DNA of 17,961 bases from Planctomycetaceae bacterium (GTDB lineage: Bacteria; Planctomycetota; Planctomycetia; Planctomycetales; Planctomycetaceae): NCBI GenBank assembly GCA_041398785.1, contig JAWKUA010000048.1:1-17961 (forward strand), in the 5' to 3' direction. This document shows, in pieces, positions 8,257-15,911 of the stretch. The translations under genes were made by a program, and so were the position numbers. Below the pieces are notes generated by a model. It searched no databases, was not told where the DNA came from, and was given only the letters and a program-made list of their open reading frames with translations. How positions within the stretch are numbered: position 1 is the stretch's first letter; each line of letters begins with the position of its first letter.

Positions 8257-8276
8257 CGCGGACTATGTTCACCGCG
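8257..8276. terminator. Small hairpin between convergent genes (weak terminator candidate)
   Basis: CGCGG (8257-8261) pairs with CCGCG (8272-8276) around a 10-base loop in the 45-bp gap between the sulfotransferase stop and the stop of the minus-strand operon. There is no T-tract, so termination is only suggested by its position. Confidence 0.2.
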
Positions 8277-8277
8277 G

Positions 8278-8688
8278 CTACTCGGTGGCGGACTTCAGTT
8301 CGTCGGCCTGCTGCAGGATCGATTCCAGTTGCTCCACGCAGTACAGCATGGACATCACGGCCTGTTGGAAATTCGTGTGAGTCGACGCGGCCCAGGCGTC
8401 ATCACGAAACGCCTCAGCCGCCGCACGCAGCTTTCCGATTTTCTTTCGAGCGAACCGGAAGTATGTCGCGGGATCTTCGATCTTGTTTTCAATCGCGCGG
8501 CTCATGTCAAACACGGCGCGAACGATCCCCATGAGTTCCGGATAGTCGTCCACTTCGTCCGAATGCTTGATGAACGTGCGCACCATCCAGGCATGCGCCA
8601 TCGTTTTTTGAAAGCGGCTGGCCAGTTGTTCAAGACGTTCGTCGGACACGGCTGCGGGTCGGCGGGCAGGAAGATTGTGAATTGGCAA
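8278..8688 (-). CDS. Hypothetical small helical protein, last gene of the kinase-apt operon
   Basis: 136 aa, with no family that I recognise. The composition is that of a soluble all-helical protein: repeated amphipathic stretches (ERLEQLASRFQKTMAHAWMV, ARKKIGKLRAAAEAF, MSMLYCVEQLESILQQADEL), several Trp/Tyr/His residues and no membrane segment or signal peptide. It keeps the coding style of its neighbours and starts 54 bp after the apt stop, so it is very likely co-transcribed. No ATG or GTG exists between the apt stop and residue M30; the only standard start that keeps the helical N-terminus is TTG at 8688. The frame is the same as that of apt and stays open through 18 further codons up to the apt TAA, so an even longer product from a CTG start cannot be excluded. 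Its function is unknown; the context offers only nucleotide salvage or kinase signalling. Confidence 0.7.
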   Translation of the reverse strand: MPIHNLPARRPAAVSDERLEQLASRFQKTMAHAWMVRTFIKHSDEVDDYPELMGIVRAVFDMSRAIENKIEDPATYFRFARKKIGKLRAAAEAFRDDAWAASTHTNFQQAVMSMLYCVEQLESILQQADELKSATE

Positions 8689-8742
8689 CTCTGCGACGTC
8701 GCGCCACAGGACCGCTGGTTTCGCAGGCTGTTGATTCGGCCG

Positions 8743-9288
8743 TTATTCGTCGGAATCGGTGGAATGGTATTCGATCAGGCTGACCACCTGATGGTCACCC
8801 AGTCGTTCGCGTCCGCGCAGAAACGCCAGTTCGATCACAAAGGCGGCTCCCGCGATTTCGGCACCCAGGTTTTCCGCAAGTTTCAGGCAGGCTTCGATGG
8901 TGCCGCCGGTGGCCAGCAGGTCATCCACCAGCAGCACACGATCCCCCTTCTGGACGGCGTCGGTGTGCATTTCCAGCGTATCCATGCCGTATTCGAGTTC
9001 GTAAGAGAATTCATGGGTGTCGAACGGCAGCTTTCCCGGTTTTCGAACGGGCACGAAACCGGCGTCGAGTTCCATGGCCAGCGGTACGCCGAAAACGAAT
9101 CCGCGAGCTTCCGCGGCGATGACGGTTGTGATTCCCGTTCCCCGAAACGGGTCGGCCATTCGCCGGATAACTTCCTTCATGGCGACGGCAGATTTCAGCA
9201 TCGGCGTGATGTCGCGAAACATGATTCCCTGGCTGGGAAAATCCGGAATCGACCGGACGTGTTCCTTAAGGTTCAAATGGCTGCTCAC
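8743..9288 (-). CDS. apt: Adenine phosphoribosyltransferase
   Basis: 181 aa, the normal length for Apt. It joins adenine and PRPP to make AMP and pyrophosphate in purine salvage, in the cytoplasm. FPSQGIMFRDITP (residues 17-29) is the family's N-terminal signature. ARGF (61-64) and the RKPGKLP loop (82-88) match the adenine-binding and flexible-loop regions. VLLVDDLLATGGT (118-130) is the PRPP-binding motif with the two adjacent Asp. Start: GTG at 9288, supported by AGGAAA seven bases upstream. It lies 25 bp after the stop of the transmembrane kinase gene and 54 bp before the small helical protein, so it is an internal gene of a four-gene minus-strand operon. No truncation or missing key residue was seen. 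Confidence 0.96.
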   Translation of the reverse strand: MSSHLNLKEHVRSIPDFPSQGIMFRDITPMLKSAVAMKEVIRRMADPFRGTGITTVIAAEARGFVFGVPLAMELDAGFVPVRKPGKLPFDTHEFSYELEYGMDTLEMHTDAVQKGDRVLLVDDLLATGGTIEACLKLAENLGAEIAGAAFVIELAFLRGRERLGDHQVVSLIEYHSTDSDE

Positions 9289-9295
9289 AAATCGG

Positions 9296-9301
9296 TTTCC
9301 T
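9296..9301 (-). promoter_or_regulatory. Ribosome binding site of apt
   Basis: AGGAAA on the minus strand, seven bases before the GTG at 9288. It is what decides this non-ATG start. Confidence 0.6.
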
Positions 9302-9313
9302 GGCGTTTGCGGT

Positions 9314-11065
9314 TCAGGGCCGGTTCAGTTCGGCTTCGATCTGGCCAAGCACTTCCCGGCACTGGTTCAGTTCTTCGCTGAGTTCCGGCTGCGAAGTGTA
9401 CAGCGAAATGACGGCCTTCAAAGTGTCTCTGGAACGCTGCATCGCAGCGACGTTACCGGCCGACTGGCGGGCTTCGCGCAGAACATCCTGCACCAGAGCC
9501 GACCGTCCCGTCAGACCAGGGCCGCTTTTCCATTCCTGAAGCGTCTGTTTCAGGAACGCGTTCAGAAACGTCCGGCTGGCGTCGTCGTTTGTCAGCAGCA
9601 CGAGTGCCTCGACCTGCTGCTGAGCCTGCACGGAATTTCCGGCCGACTGTTCCTGAAACGCGCGAGCGATCAGGCGCTCAATCTCGCCGTCCGCCGTTCC
9701 GTCCGCGGGTGTCGTCGATTTCAGCGATCGGGAAAAATCGTACTGATCGACCTGACGGATGTAGTGCCGGATGTCGGCGTTTCGATCTGGCAGCGCGTCG
9801 CTTTCCAGCAGTGGCAGAAGAATGTCGTTGCGAGCCCGCAGCCAGACGGAACCCGGCTCACTGTCCAGCATTCGTTCGGCGCGTGCCAGCAGTTCGCCGG
9901 GATCGGGCTCGGTGCGATGCGAGAGCCAGAAGCCGCTGGCGACAACCAGGATGAACAGCGTCACCAGCACAAACGTATTGTCGAAGAATCTGGCGACGAC
10001 TGACTTCTTAAGCTGGGCTTCCGCGTCTTCGCGCAACAGGTCGCGGACCAGAGTCGCCGGTCCCGGGCGCTGCATGGCCAGAGCGTCGTCGATGGATCGA
10101 ATTTCGCCCGATTCGCCGCTTCCGCCAGGCCCGGACGTCAGCTCGGAGGCTCCGTCGATATCGCCGCCGGTGCCGGACGCGGAATCGACGTCGGCTGATC
10201 GCTGCCGGTTCAGCGCGACGGTTTCCTGCTGCCGTTCCGCGAACTCAATCCGGCTGCGGACCTGTTCCAGCTTCTTCATCAGCACCAGAGCGCTGGGCAG
10301 CCGGCGATCCGGTTTCTTTTCCAGCAGCGTGCAGACAAGCTCTTCCAGCAGCCGCGGCAGTTCCGGAACATAGCGACTGGGCTTGTCGAACTGAGCGAAC
10401 TGCTGCTTGTGAAGAATGTCATTGGCAGTCTGCCCGCTGAACGGCGGTCGGCCGGTCAGCATGACATACATGACGGCTCCCAGCGAATACAGGTCGCTGC
10501 GCTGAGTGGCCCGCTGACCGCGCGCCTGTTCGGGCGACATGTATTCGGCGGTCCCGACAACGCCGCCGGTGCGAGTCAGCCGGGTCGTGGCAAACACATG
10601 GGCGACACCGAAATCGGTCAGCTTAACCGTCCCGTCCTTCGCGATCATCAGGTTGGACGGCTTCAGATCGCGATGAATGATGCCGGCATCGTGAGCCGCC
10701 TTCAGAGCCGCAGCCATCTGCAGCGACAGATCCAGAACTTCGCGCCAGGGGATCCGTTTTCGTTCGGTGATGATGTTCGTCAGAGTCTCGCCGGAAACGT
10801 ATTCCATCGCATAGTAGTACGTTTCCGGGTCGGCCTGGCCGGAATCAAACAGCGTGACGATGTAGCGGCTGCTGAGCTTCTTCAGCGCTTCGATTTCGCG
10901 ATTAAAGCGGCGAACGAAGCCGTCTTCGCGAGCCATCGACGCCGGCAGTACCTTGACCGCCACTTCCTGTCCGGATTCCTCGTGAACACCGCGATAGACG
11001 TTGCCCATGCCGCCCGAACCGATCTTGCGGTCGATCAGATACGGTCCGATTCGATCGGGATGCAT
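9314..11065 (-). CDS. Transmembrane Hanks-type Ser/Thr protein kinase
   Basis: 583 aa. The kinase domain spans residues ~8-270: glycine loop GSGGMG (16-21), ATP-binding Lys38 (VAVK), alpha-C Glu57, catalytic loop HRDLKPSN (131-138, Asp133), DFG (151-153), activation-loop GTAEYMSPEQ (171-180) and DLYSLG. All catalytic residues are present, so it should be active. Residues ~275-355 form a low-complexity juxtamembrane linker rich in Gly, Ser, Asp and Glu, including a SGTGGD...SGPGGSGESG stretch that may be a phosphorylation site region. One transmembrane helix follows (about 365-381, FVLVTLFILVVASGFWL). The extracytoplasmic part (~200 residues) is mostly helical, weakly TPR-like, and ends in KAVISLYTSQPELSEELNQC. 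The ATG has AGGAA eight bases upstream. It lies 42 bp after the FHA-like kinase gene and 25 bp before apt, all on the minus strand. Confidence 0.93.
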   Translation of the reverse strand: MHPDRIGPYLIDRKIGSGGMGNVYRGVHEESGQEVAVKVLPASMAREDGFVRRFNREIEALKKLSSRYIVTLFDSGQADPETYYYAMEYVSGETLTNIITERKRIPWREVLDLSLQMAAALKAAHDAGIIHRDLKPSNLMIAKDGTVKLTDFGVAHVFATTRLTRTGGVVGTAEYMSPEQARGQRATQRSDLYSLGAVMYVMLTGRPPFSGQTANDILHKQQFAQFDKPSRYVPELPRLLEELVCTLLEKKPDRRLPSALVLMKKLEQVRSRIEFAERQQETVALNRQRSADVDSASGTGGDIDGASELTSGPGGSGESGEIRSIDDALAMQRPGPATLVRDLLREDAEAQLKKSVVARFFDNTFVLVTLFILVVASGFWLSHRTEPDPGELLARAERMLDSEPGSVWLRARNDILLPLLESDALPDRNADIRHYIRQVDQYDFSRSLKSTTPADGTADGEIERLIARAFQEQSAGNSVQAQQQVEALVLLTNDDASRTFLNAFLKQTLQEWKSGPGLTGRSALVQDVLREARQSAGNVAAMQRSRDTLKAVISLYTSQPELSEELNQCREVLGQIEAELNRP

Positions 11066-11073
11066 GTGCGAAG

Positions 11074-11078
11074 TTCCT
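11074..11078 (-). promoter_or_regulatory. Ribosome binding site of the transmembrane kinase
   Basis: AGGAA on the minus strand, eight bases before ATG 11065, inside the 42-bp gap after the upstream kinase gene. It supports translation from its own site within an operon mRNA. Confidence 0.5.
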
Positions 11079-11107
11079 GCCCTGAAATGCGGGGACCGTG
11101 TCGGGCT

Positions 11108-12820
11108 TCACCGGAAAATCGTGTACCAGACGACAGCCGCGGCAATGGCCGCCAGCGCCGACGGCACCAGCCAGGCCAGCAGTCGCCTGCGGCGCGAGAG
11201 TCGGCGGGCATCCAGGTCCACGTTCAGAAGTACAAAGCCGCTGCCGTCGGCGAACGTCACCTTCGAACCGTGCTTCAGCTTCGCGAAAGTCTGCGGCTTG
11301 CCGTCGACGAAGGTCGGCTGTGCCTTCGACTCCTGCTTCAGGTGCCATTCGTCGCCGGTGAATTCGATGACGCACTGCCTTTCGTCGGAACACGAGCCGT
11401 GCATCGGCAATTCACACTCCGTCGCCGTGCCGATCCGGGTCTTCACGCGAGTGACAGAAATCTGCTGCCGCGTTTTCAGCCGCCGCAGAATCCATCCCCG
11501 CGGAACGTTGGACCCGGAATGCGGCGCCATGCGGGATGGCCGACGGGGCGCGGAGTCACTGCCGCGTTCACGGCGGGCGGGAGCCGGCTGTCGGATAGCC
11601 GGTGTGTCGTCGGCCGTAAACGTATCGATTTCGGCCGCCAGATGGTGGCTGGGATTTCCCATCCACGCCGACGCCGACGTGATGGACGAACGCGGTCCGG
11701 AACCCGAACTTCGCGGCGTCGTCGCTTCCTTCTGGCGCGCCTGCCGGGCTCGCAGCGTCACCAGTTCGCGGAATTCAAAGTTCACCGGCCGGCGGCTGGC
11801 CAGCGGGCGCAGGGCGTTCGCGACATCGGTTGCCGTCGCGAATCTGTCTTCCGGCCGCTTGGCCATCATCCGTTCGACGATCGCCGCCACTTCTTCCGGG
11901 ACCTCCGGCCTGATGTCGCGAATCGGCCGAGCGGTCTTGTTGCGCTGCGCGGCGATTTTTGCCGTGTTGCTTTTTTCCGGAAACGGCACACGTCCCGTCA
12001 GCGCCACATAGAACGTGCAGCCCAGGCTGTAGATGTCCGCCCGGCCGTCGATCGCATTGCTGTCCACCGACTGTTCCGGAGCGATGTAGTCGGGAGTTCC
12101 CAGACAGTCATGGCCAAAGATCATCGACAGCGAGAACTCGTCAGACGGTTCCGCCTTCAGCAGTGCCAGGCCGAAGTCCAGCAGCTTGGTGGTTCCGTCA
12201 GAATCAATCAGCAGGTTGGCAGGCTTGATGTCCCGATGATAGATCTGCTTATCGTGAGCGGCCTGCAATCCGGTGGCCGCCTGCATGAACATGTCGCAGG
12301 CCATCTGCCACTTGATCGGTCCGTTCAGCGCGACAAGTTCGTGCATGCTGATGCCGCGAACCAGCTCCATCGTCATGAAGTTGACGGCGCCCGTGGAACC
12401 GATGCGGTACGTTTCCACGACGTTGGGATGCTTGATGATCATGCCGGCGTGAGCTTCCAGCTTCATCCGCGTCAGCATCCCGGCATCCAGAGCGTGCTGT
12501 GCTGACAGGATTTTCAAAGCGACCTTGCGCTTCTCTTCGGTATCGACGGCGATGTACACGCAGCCCATCCCGCCGACGCCCAGCACTTCGCGGACACGAT
12601 AGCGGTCAATCAGAAATCCGCGGTATCGGCCTTCCAGCAGCCGTTCCGCCTGGAACGGTGTCAGCACCAGAGCCTTCACCAGCCGCCGCGCTACCTGTTC
12701 CGGCGGCAAGTCTTCCGTCAGGCCGAATTTCTCCGTCGCCTTGCGCACCTGATCCGCCGAGAGCAAACCGCTCTTTTCCAGCAGCGACAGGAAATCGTTC
12801 GCAGCGATGGGTGCCTGCAT
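11108..12820 (-). CDS. Ser/Thr protein kinase with planctomycete N-terminal module, FHA-like domain and C-terminal membrane anchor
   Basis: 570 aa from ATG 12820; an adjacent in-frame GTG at 12823 would add one residue. Residues ~8-70 form the planctomycete-type leader of these kinases (SGLLSADQV..., then LTPFQAERLLEGRYRGFLIDRYRV). The kinase domain follows: GVGGMG (~81-86), Lys103 (VALK), Glu122, HRDIKPAN (~195-202, Asp197), DFG (~215-217), APE (~247-249), all intact. After a Ser/Thr/Pro/Arg-rich linker (~365-440), residues ~452-533 look like an FHA fold: RIGTATECELP, a Ser-rich turn, CVIEF, WHLKQE, TFVDGKP, LKHGSKVTFADGSGFVLL. The phosphothreonine-contacting His of the usual SxxH motif is not present (ERQC instead). 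A Arg-rich patch and one hydrophobic helix (~547-566) end the protein, so it is tail-anchored with kinase and FHA-like domains in the cytoplasm. First gene of the operon, probable scaffold and regulator of the kinase behind it. Confidence 0.92.
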   Translation of the reverse strand: MQAPIAANDFLSLLEKSGLLSADQVRKATEKFGLTEDLPPEQVARRLVKALVLTPFQAERLLEGRYRGFLIDRYRVREVLGVGGMGCVYIAVDTEEKRKVALKILSAQHALDAGMLTRMKLEAHAGMIIKHPNVVETYRIGSTGAVNFMTMELVRGISMHELVALNGPIKWQMACDMFMQAATGLQAAHDKQIYHRDIKPANLLIDSDGTTKLLDFGLALLKAEPSDEFSLSMIFGHDCLGTPDYIAPEQSVDSNAIDGRADIYSLGCTFYVALTGRVPFPEKSNTAKIAAQRNKTARPIRDIRPEVPEEVAAIVERMMAKRPEDRFATATDVANALRPLASRRPVNFEFRELVTLRARQARQKEATTPRSSGSGPRSSITSASAWMGNPSHHLAAEIDTFTADDTPAIRQPAPARRERGSDSAPRRPSRMAPHSGSNVPRGWILRRLKTRQQISVTRVKTRIGTATECELPMHGSCSDERQCVIEFTGDEWHLKQESKAQPTFVDGKPQTFAKLKHGSKVTFADGSGFVLLNVDLDARRLSRRRRLLAWLVPSALAAIAAAVVWYTIFR

Positions 12821-13123
12821 CACGCGATCAGCCCGTGAGAACCTAACGAATGAATGAATTCCGCATCATCCGGTTGTAATCCGTCTACTCGGCAAATCCC
12901 TTTTTCAGCAGCGTACAACACGTCACTTCAACATACCATGAACCGGCGCGGACCAGATAATTATCACGCTGCGGCCACAACAATGAATACGATTTCCCCG
13001 CCCGCCGATCCGTGTTGAGCGGTCATGTCAGCGTCGTGCGACGTTCAGAGTAACAATCCGCCGCGATCGTTGTACAGCGGTTCGGGTGACACACAGCTGA
13101 CTTCGCTTCCCGCTGAAGCCGGT

Positions 13124-13151
13124 ATGACGGAACCGATGTGACCGTTATACT
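13124..13151 (+). promoter_or_regulatory. Candidate sigma70-type promoter for the PSCyt2/PSD1 gene
   Basis: ATGACG (13124-13129, four of six matches to TTGACA), a 16-base spacer and TATACT (13146-13151, five of six matches to TATAAT). The second TGTACAGCG copy overlaps the end of the -10. It lies 87 bases before the start codon. This is a consensus match by eye only. Confidence 0.3.
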
Positions 13152-13220
13152 GTACAGCGTCGTGTCGCGACGGTGCCCTCCGAGGGCAGGTGACCGGCAT
13201 CATTTCGTTCCGCCAGCATT

Positions 13221-13226
13221 AGAGGA
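13221..13226 (+). promoter_or_regulatory. Ribosome binding site of the PSCyt2/PSD1 gene
   Basis: AGAGGA, eleven bases before ATG 13238. This supports that start, which also opens directly into a signal peptide. Confidence 0.5.
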
Positions 13227-13237
13227 AACCGTCCGCC

Positions 13238-15829
13238 ATGCTGACCCGAACCGGCCGTTTGATCGTCGTTGTGTGCTCCCTGCTGCTGTGGTGCGACGCG
13301 GCGATTCCCGCCAGTGCCGAATCTGCGTCCGATGCGGATTCGTCACCTCCGCTGCCCGAAGGCGTGGTTGTCTGCGACATCCGGGAAGGCATCGTCACCG
13401 ATGATCCGTGGAACCGGGGCGCCGGTCGAATCACGATGCAGTGGAATCAGCCCGTCGCGGCCGTTCCCCGAGTGCCGAAGAAGTACGATACGGGGGCCGT
13501 CATTGTGGACCGGACGACTCCGTTCGTCCTGCGTCTGCGCTGCCGCGCAATGCTTCCGGCGGGAACATGGCAGGTGCTTGCGCGAGCCCGATCGCAGTCT
13601 CGCCTGCGGATTGACGGCGAAGTCGCTTCCACACTGGCTGCGATGCAGAAGAACGCCAGTGGACATGAACGCGTGCCGGAACTGGCGGATCCCGTTCACG
13701 AATTCATGCACCCGGTCCCGCCTGGCGATCAGGAAGTTCTGACGTCAGTTACGTTCAACGGCGACGAACCTCACACGTTTGAATTCGAAACCGTGGTCGG
13801 CGGAAGCGGCGTGCGACTCGAAGCCGGCGAAACTCTGCTGGCGATCGCCCGCGAAGGTGAGGAATTTCAACTGCTGTCTCCGGTTCAGGAAACAGTCTTC
13901 TGCGACGAAGCAAGCTGGCGACGCTACGCCGCCGAATATCAGGCTTTCGTCCGCGACTTCGAACAACAGGAACGGCAACGACAGGATGCTGCAACTGCGG
14001 AGTACTGGGATCACCGACACCGTGTCGCCGCGGAATTGACAACGATAGCTCCGATCGAATCGCCGCGGCAGATCGACGACGTCATCTCTGCGAAGTTGTC
14101 GGCGGAAGGACTGCAGCCAACAGCCGTGATCGATGATCTGACGTTCCTGAAACGACTCGCACTCTCAACGGCCGGTGTGATTCCTTCGCCGGAAGAAATC
14201 GCATGGTTTCGCTCGCTGCCGGAAGCAAATCGCCGCGAACAGGCCGTCGACCGGTTTCTGAATGACGATCGCTGGGCGGATCACTGGGTCGCCTACTGGC
14301 AGGACGTGCTGGCGGAGAATCCGGGAATTCTGAAACCAGAACTCAACAACACCGGACCTTTCCGCTGGTGGATCTACGAATCGTTTCTCGACAACAAGGC
14401 CACGGACCGTTTCGCCACCGAACTGACTCAGATGAAGGGCAGTCAACTGGGCGGAGCCGCGGGGGGATTCGCCATGGCGACGCAGAACGACGTGCCCATG
14501 GCAGCCCGCGCACTCGTGCTGTCAACCGCCTTCAACGCTCGCGACATGAAATGCGCTCGATGCCACGATTCTCCCGTGCGTGAATTCCGGCAGCAGGAAT
14601 TGTTTCAACTGGCAGCCCTGCTGAATCGTGAGCCGCTGCAGATTCCGGATACCAGTTCCGTTCCCGTCGGTCCGAACGGAGAACGACCGTCAGCCATTAC
14701 GGTCAGCATCGAACCGGGAGCCACCATCGAACCGACATGGCCGTTTGCCGATGACGGCGACACATCTGCCGCAGCCGCCGACTGGGAAGCTCTCATCCAA
14801 AACGCGGAGGATCCCAGAGACCAGTTTGCTCTGCACCTGACGCATCCCATGCAGTCGCCGTTCGCTCAGGTGATCGTGAATCGACTGTGGGGACGGTTGT
14901 TCGGTCGAGGCCTCGTCGCCAACACCGACGACTGGTCTTTTGACGGACCGGTGCATCCGGAACTGCTGGACAGTCTGGCCGCTGCGCACATTCATTGCGG
15001 CTACGATCTGAAGGCGACCGCCCGGCTGATTCTGCTGTCCGAAACCTGGCAGCGTGCCGCCGTTCCGGCCGAAAGTCCGCTGGCCGAATGGTCCGCCGCA
15101 CCCGTCAAGCAGCGGTTGTCCGCGGAACAGCTTGTCGATTCACTGTACGCCGCCGTCGGCAAGGATTTCGGCGCGGAGATGCTGACGCTTGATCCGGAAG
15201 GCCGACGTCCGGCTTCCACGTTTCTGAACCTGGGCGTTCCCGAACGAGCCTGGCAGTTCTGCGGACTGTCGAACGAACGCGACCGGCCGGCTCTGGCACT
15301 GCCCGTCGCCCAGGGACTGATCGATCTGCTCAGCGTTTTCGGCTGGCGCGAATCGCGTCCTCACGCAATCTCCGAACGCGAACATTCCGCCACCGTCCTG
15401 CAGACTCTGACTCTGCAAAACGGCAACGCCGGTCATCGTTTGATTCAGCTTTCCGATGGAGCCGCCACGACGGAAATCTGCGTCACCGCGGACTCCGTTG
15501 ATTCGCTGATCGACCACCTGTTTCTGCAACTGCTGTCTCGCGAACCATCCAGCGACGAACGATTCACCTTCCGGGCGGCACTCAGCGACGGTTTCGAGTC
15601 GCGTGTCGTGCCGGGAGCCAAAGTCAGAACACAGCCGCGGATTTACCGCAATGCCGTCAGTTGGTCCAACCACCTGAACGCCGAAGCGACTCGAATCAAG
15701 CTGCAGCTCGAAGAAGACGCCCGCAACGGCGACCCGCCAACCGAACGCCTGACCGAAACATGGCGCCAACAGGCCGAAGACGTCATCTGGGTCCTGCTCA
15801 ACAGCCCGGAATTTGCATTCGTACCGTGA
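13238..15829 (+). CDS. DUF1549/DUF1553 (PSCyt2/PSD1) domain protein, exported
   Basis: 863 aa. A signal peptide is clear: MLTRTGR, hydrophobic LIVVVCSLLLW, then AIPASA with likely cleavage near residue 27. Residues ~80-230 are beta-rich and resemble a PA14-like or Gal-binding sandwich (GTWQVLARARSQSRLRIDGE); this is inferred. The DUF1549 (PSCyt2) domain starts near residue 278 (DDVISAKLSAEGLQP) and includes LALSTAGVIPSPEEI, the DRWADHWVAYWQDV stretch and MKCARCHDSPV with a CxxCH at Cys439-His443. The DUF1553 (PSD1) domain begins near residue 525 and includes PFAQVIVNRLWGRLFGRGLV, DDWSFDGPVHPELLDSLA and ARLILLSETWQRA. Many relatives carry an extra N-terminal cytochrome c domain (PSCyt1), which is missing here. 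The family is abundant in planctomycetes and has no settled biochemical role. It precedes the DUF1501 gene by 82 bp, the usual partner arrangement. Confidence 0.93.
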   Translation: MLTRTGRLIVVVCSLLLWCDAAIPASAESASDADSSPPLPEGVVVCDIREGIVTDDPWNRGAGRITMQWNQPVAAVPRVPKKYDTGAVIVDRTTPFVLRLRCRAMLPAGTWQVLARARSQSRLRIDGEVASTLAAMQKNASGHERVPELADPVHEFMHPVPPGDQEVLTSVTFNGDEPHTFEFETVVGGSGVRLEAGETLLAIAREGEEFQLLSPVQETVFCDEASWRRYAAEYQAFVRDFEQQERQRQDAATAEYWDHRHRVAAELTTIAPIESPRQIDDVISAKLSAEGLQPTAVIDDLTFLKRLALSTAGVIPSPEEIAWFRSLPEANRREQAVDRFLNDDRWADHWVAYWQDVLAENPGILKPELNNTGPFRWWIYESFLDNKATDRFATELTQMKGSQLGGAAGGFAMATQNDVPMAARALVLSTAFNARDMKCARCHDSPVREFRQQELFQLAALLNREPLQIPDTSSVPVGPNGERPSAITVSIEPGATIEPTWPFADDGDTSAAAADWEALIQNAEDPRDQFALHLTHPMQSPFAQVIVNRLWGRLFGRGLVANTDDWSFDGPVHPELLDSLAAAHIHCGYDLKATARLILLSETWQRAAVPAESPLAEWSAAPVKQRLSAEQLVDSLYAAVGKDFGAEMLTLDPEGRRPASTFLNLGVPERAWQFCGLSNERDRPALALPVAQGLIDLLSVFGWRESRPHAISEREHSATVLQTLTLQNGNAGHRLIQLSDGAATTEICVTADSVDSLIDHLFLQLLSREPSSDERFTFRAALSDGFESRVVPGAKVRTQPRIYRNAVSWSNHLNAEATRIKLQLEEDARNGDPPTERLTETWRQQAEDVIWVLLNSPEFAFVP

Positions 15830-15911
15830 GGAAAAAGAACTTACCCGGTCCGCACTTCAAGACCTCCTCCGACTGATCGCGACAATCCTCAGTTTGAAGA
15901 CCCGCAACCTC

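Larger units (their letters stand above)
12824..13237. promoter_or_regulatory. Divergent regulatory region between kinase operon and PSCyt2/PSD1 gene
   Basis: 414 bp between divergent genes, less GC-rich than the flanks. It must contain the promoters for the minus-strand kinase operon and the plus-strand cluster. Visible elements are the palindrome GATAATTATC (12956-12965), which also offers a weak minus-strand -10 (GATAAT), and two copies of TGTACAGCG exactly 80 bases apart (13071-13079 and 13151-13159), each containing the palindrome TGTACA. CAGCGTCGTG also occurs twice (13029-13038 and 13155-13164). No open frame in this stretch looks coding. Confidence 0.5.

Noticed and set aside
8248..9381. 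Plus-strand open frame of ~377 codons opposite apt and the small helical gene
   Set aside because: apt is certain on the minus strand, and this frame has no domain, no good start and arises from codon bias.
10409..12505. Long plus-strand open frame of ~698 codons opposite the two kinase genes
   Set aside because: It is antisense to two kinase genes with intact motifs. Its translation is rich in Arg, His and Gln with no recognisable domain, as expected from the third-position GC bias of the real genes.
15813..15911. N-terminal extension of the DUF1501 frame
   Set aside because: It overlaps the stop of the preceding gene and would bury the twin-arginine signal 33 residues in.
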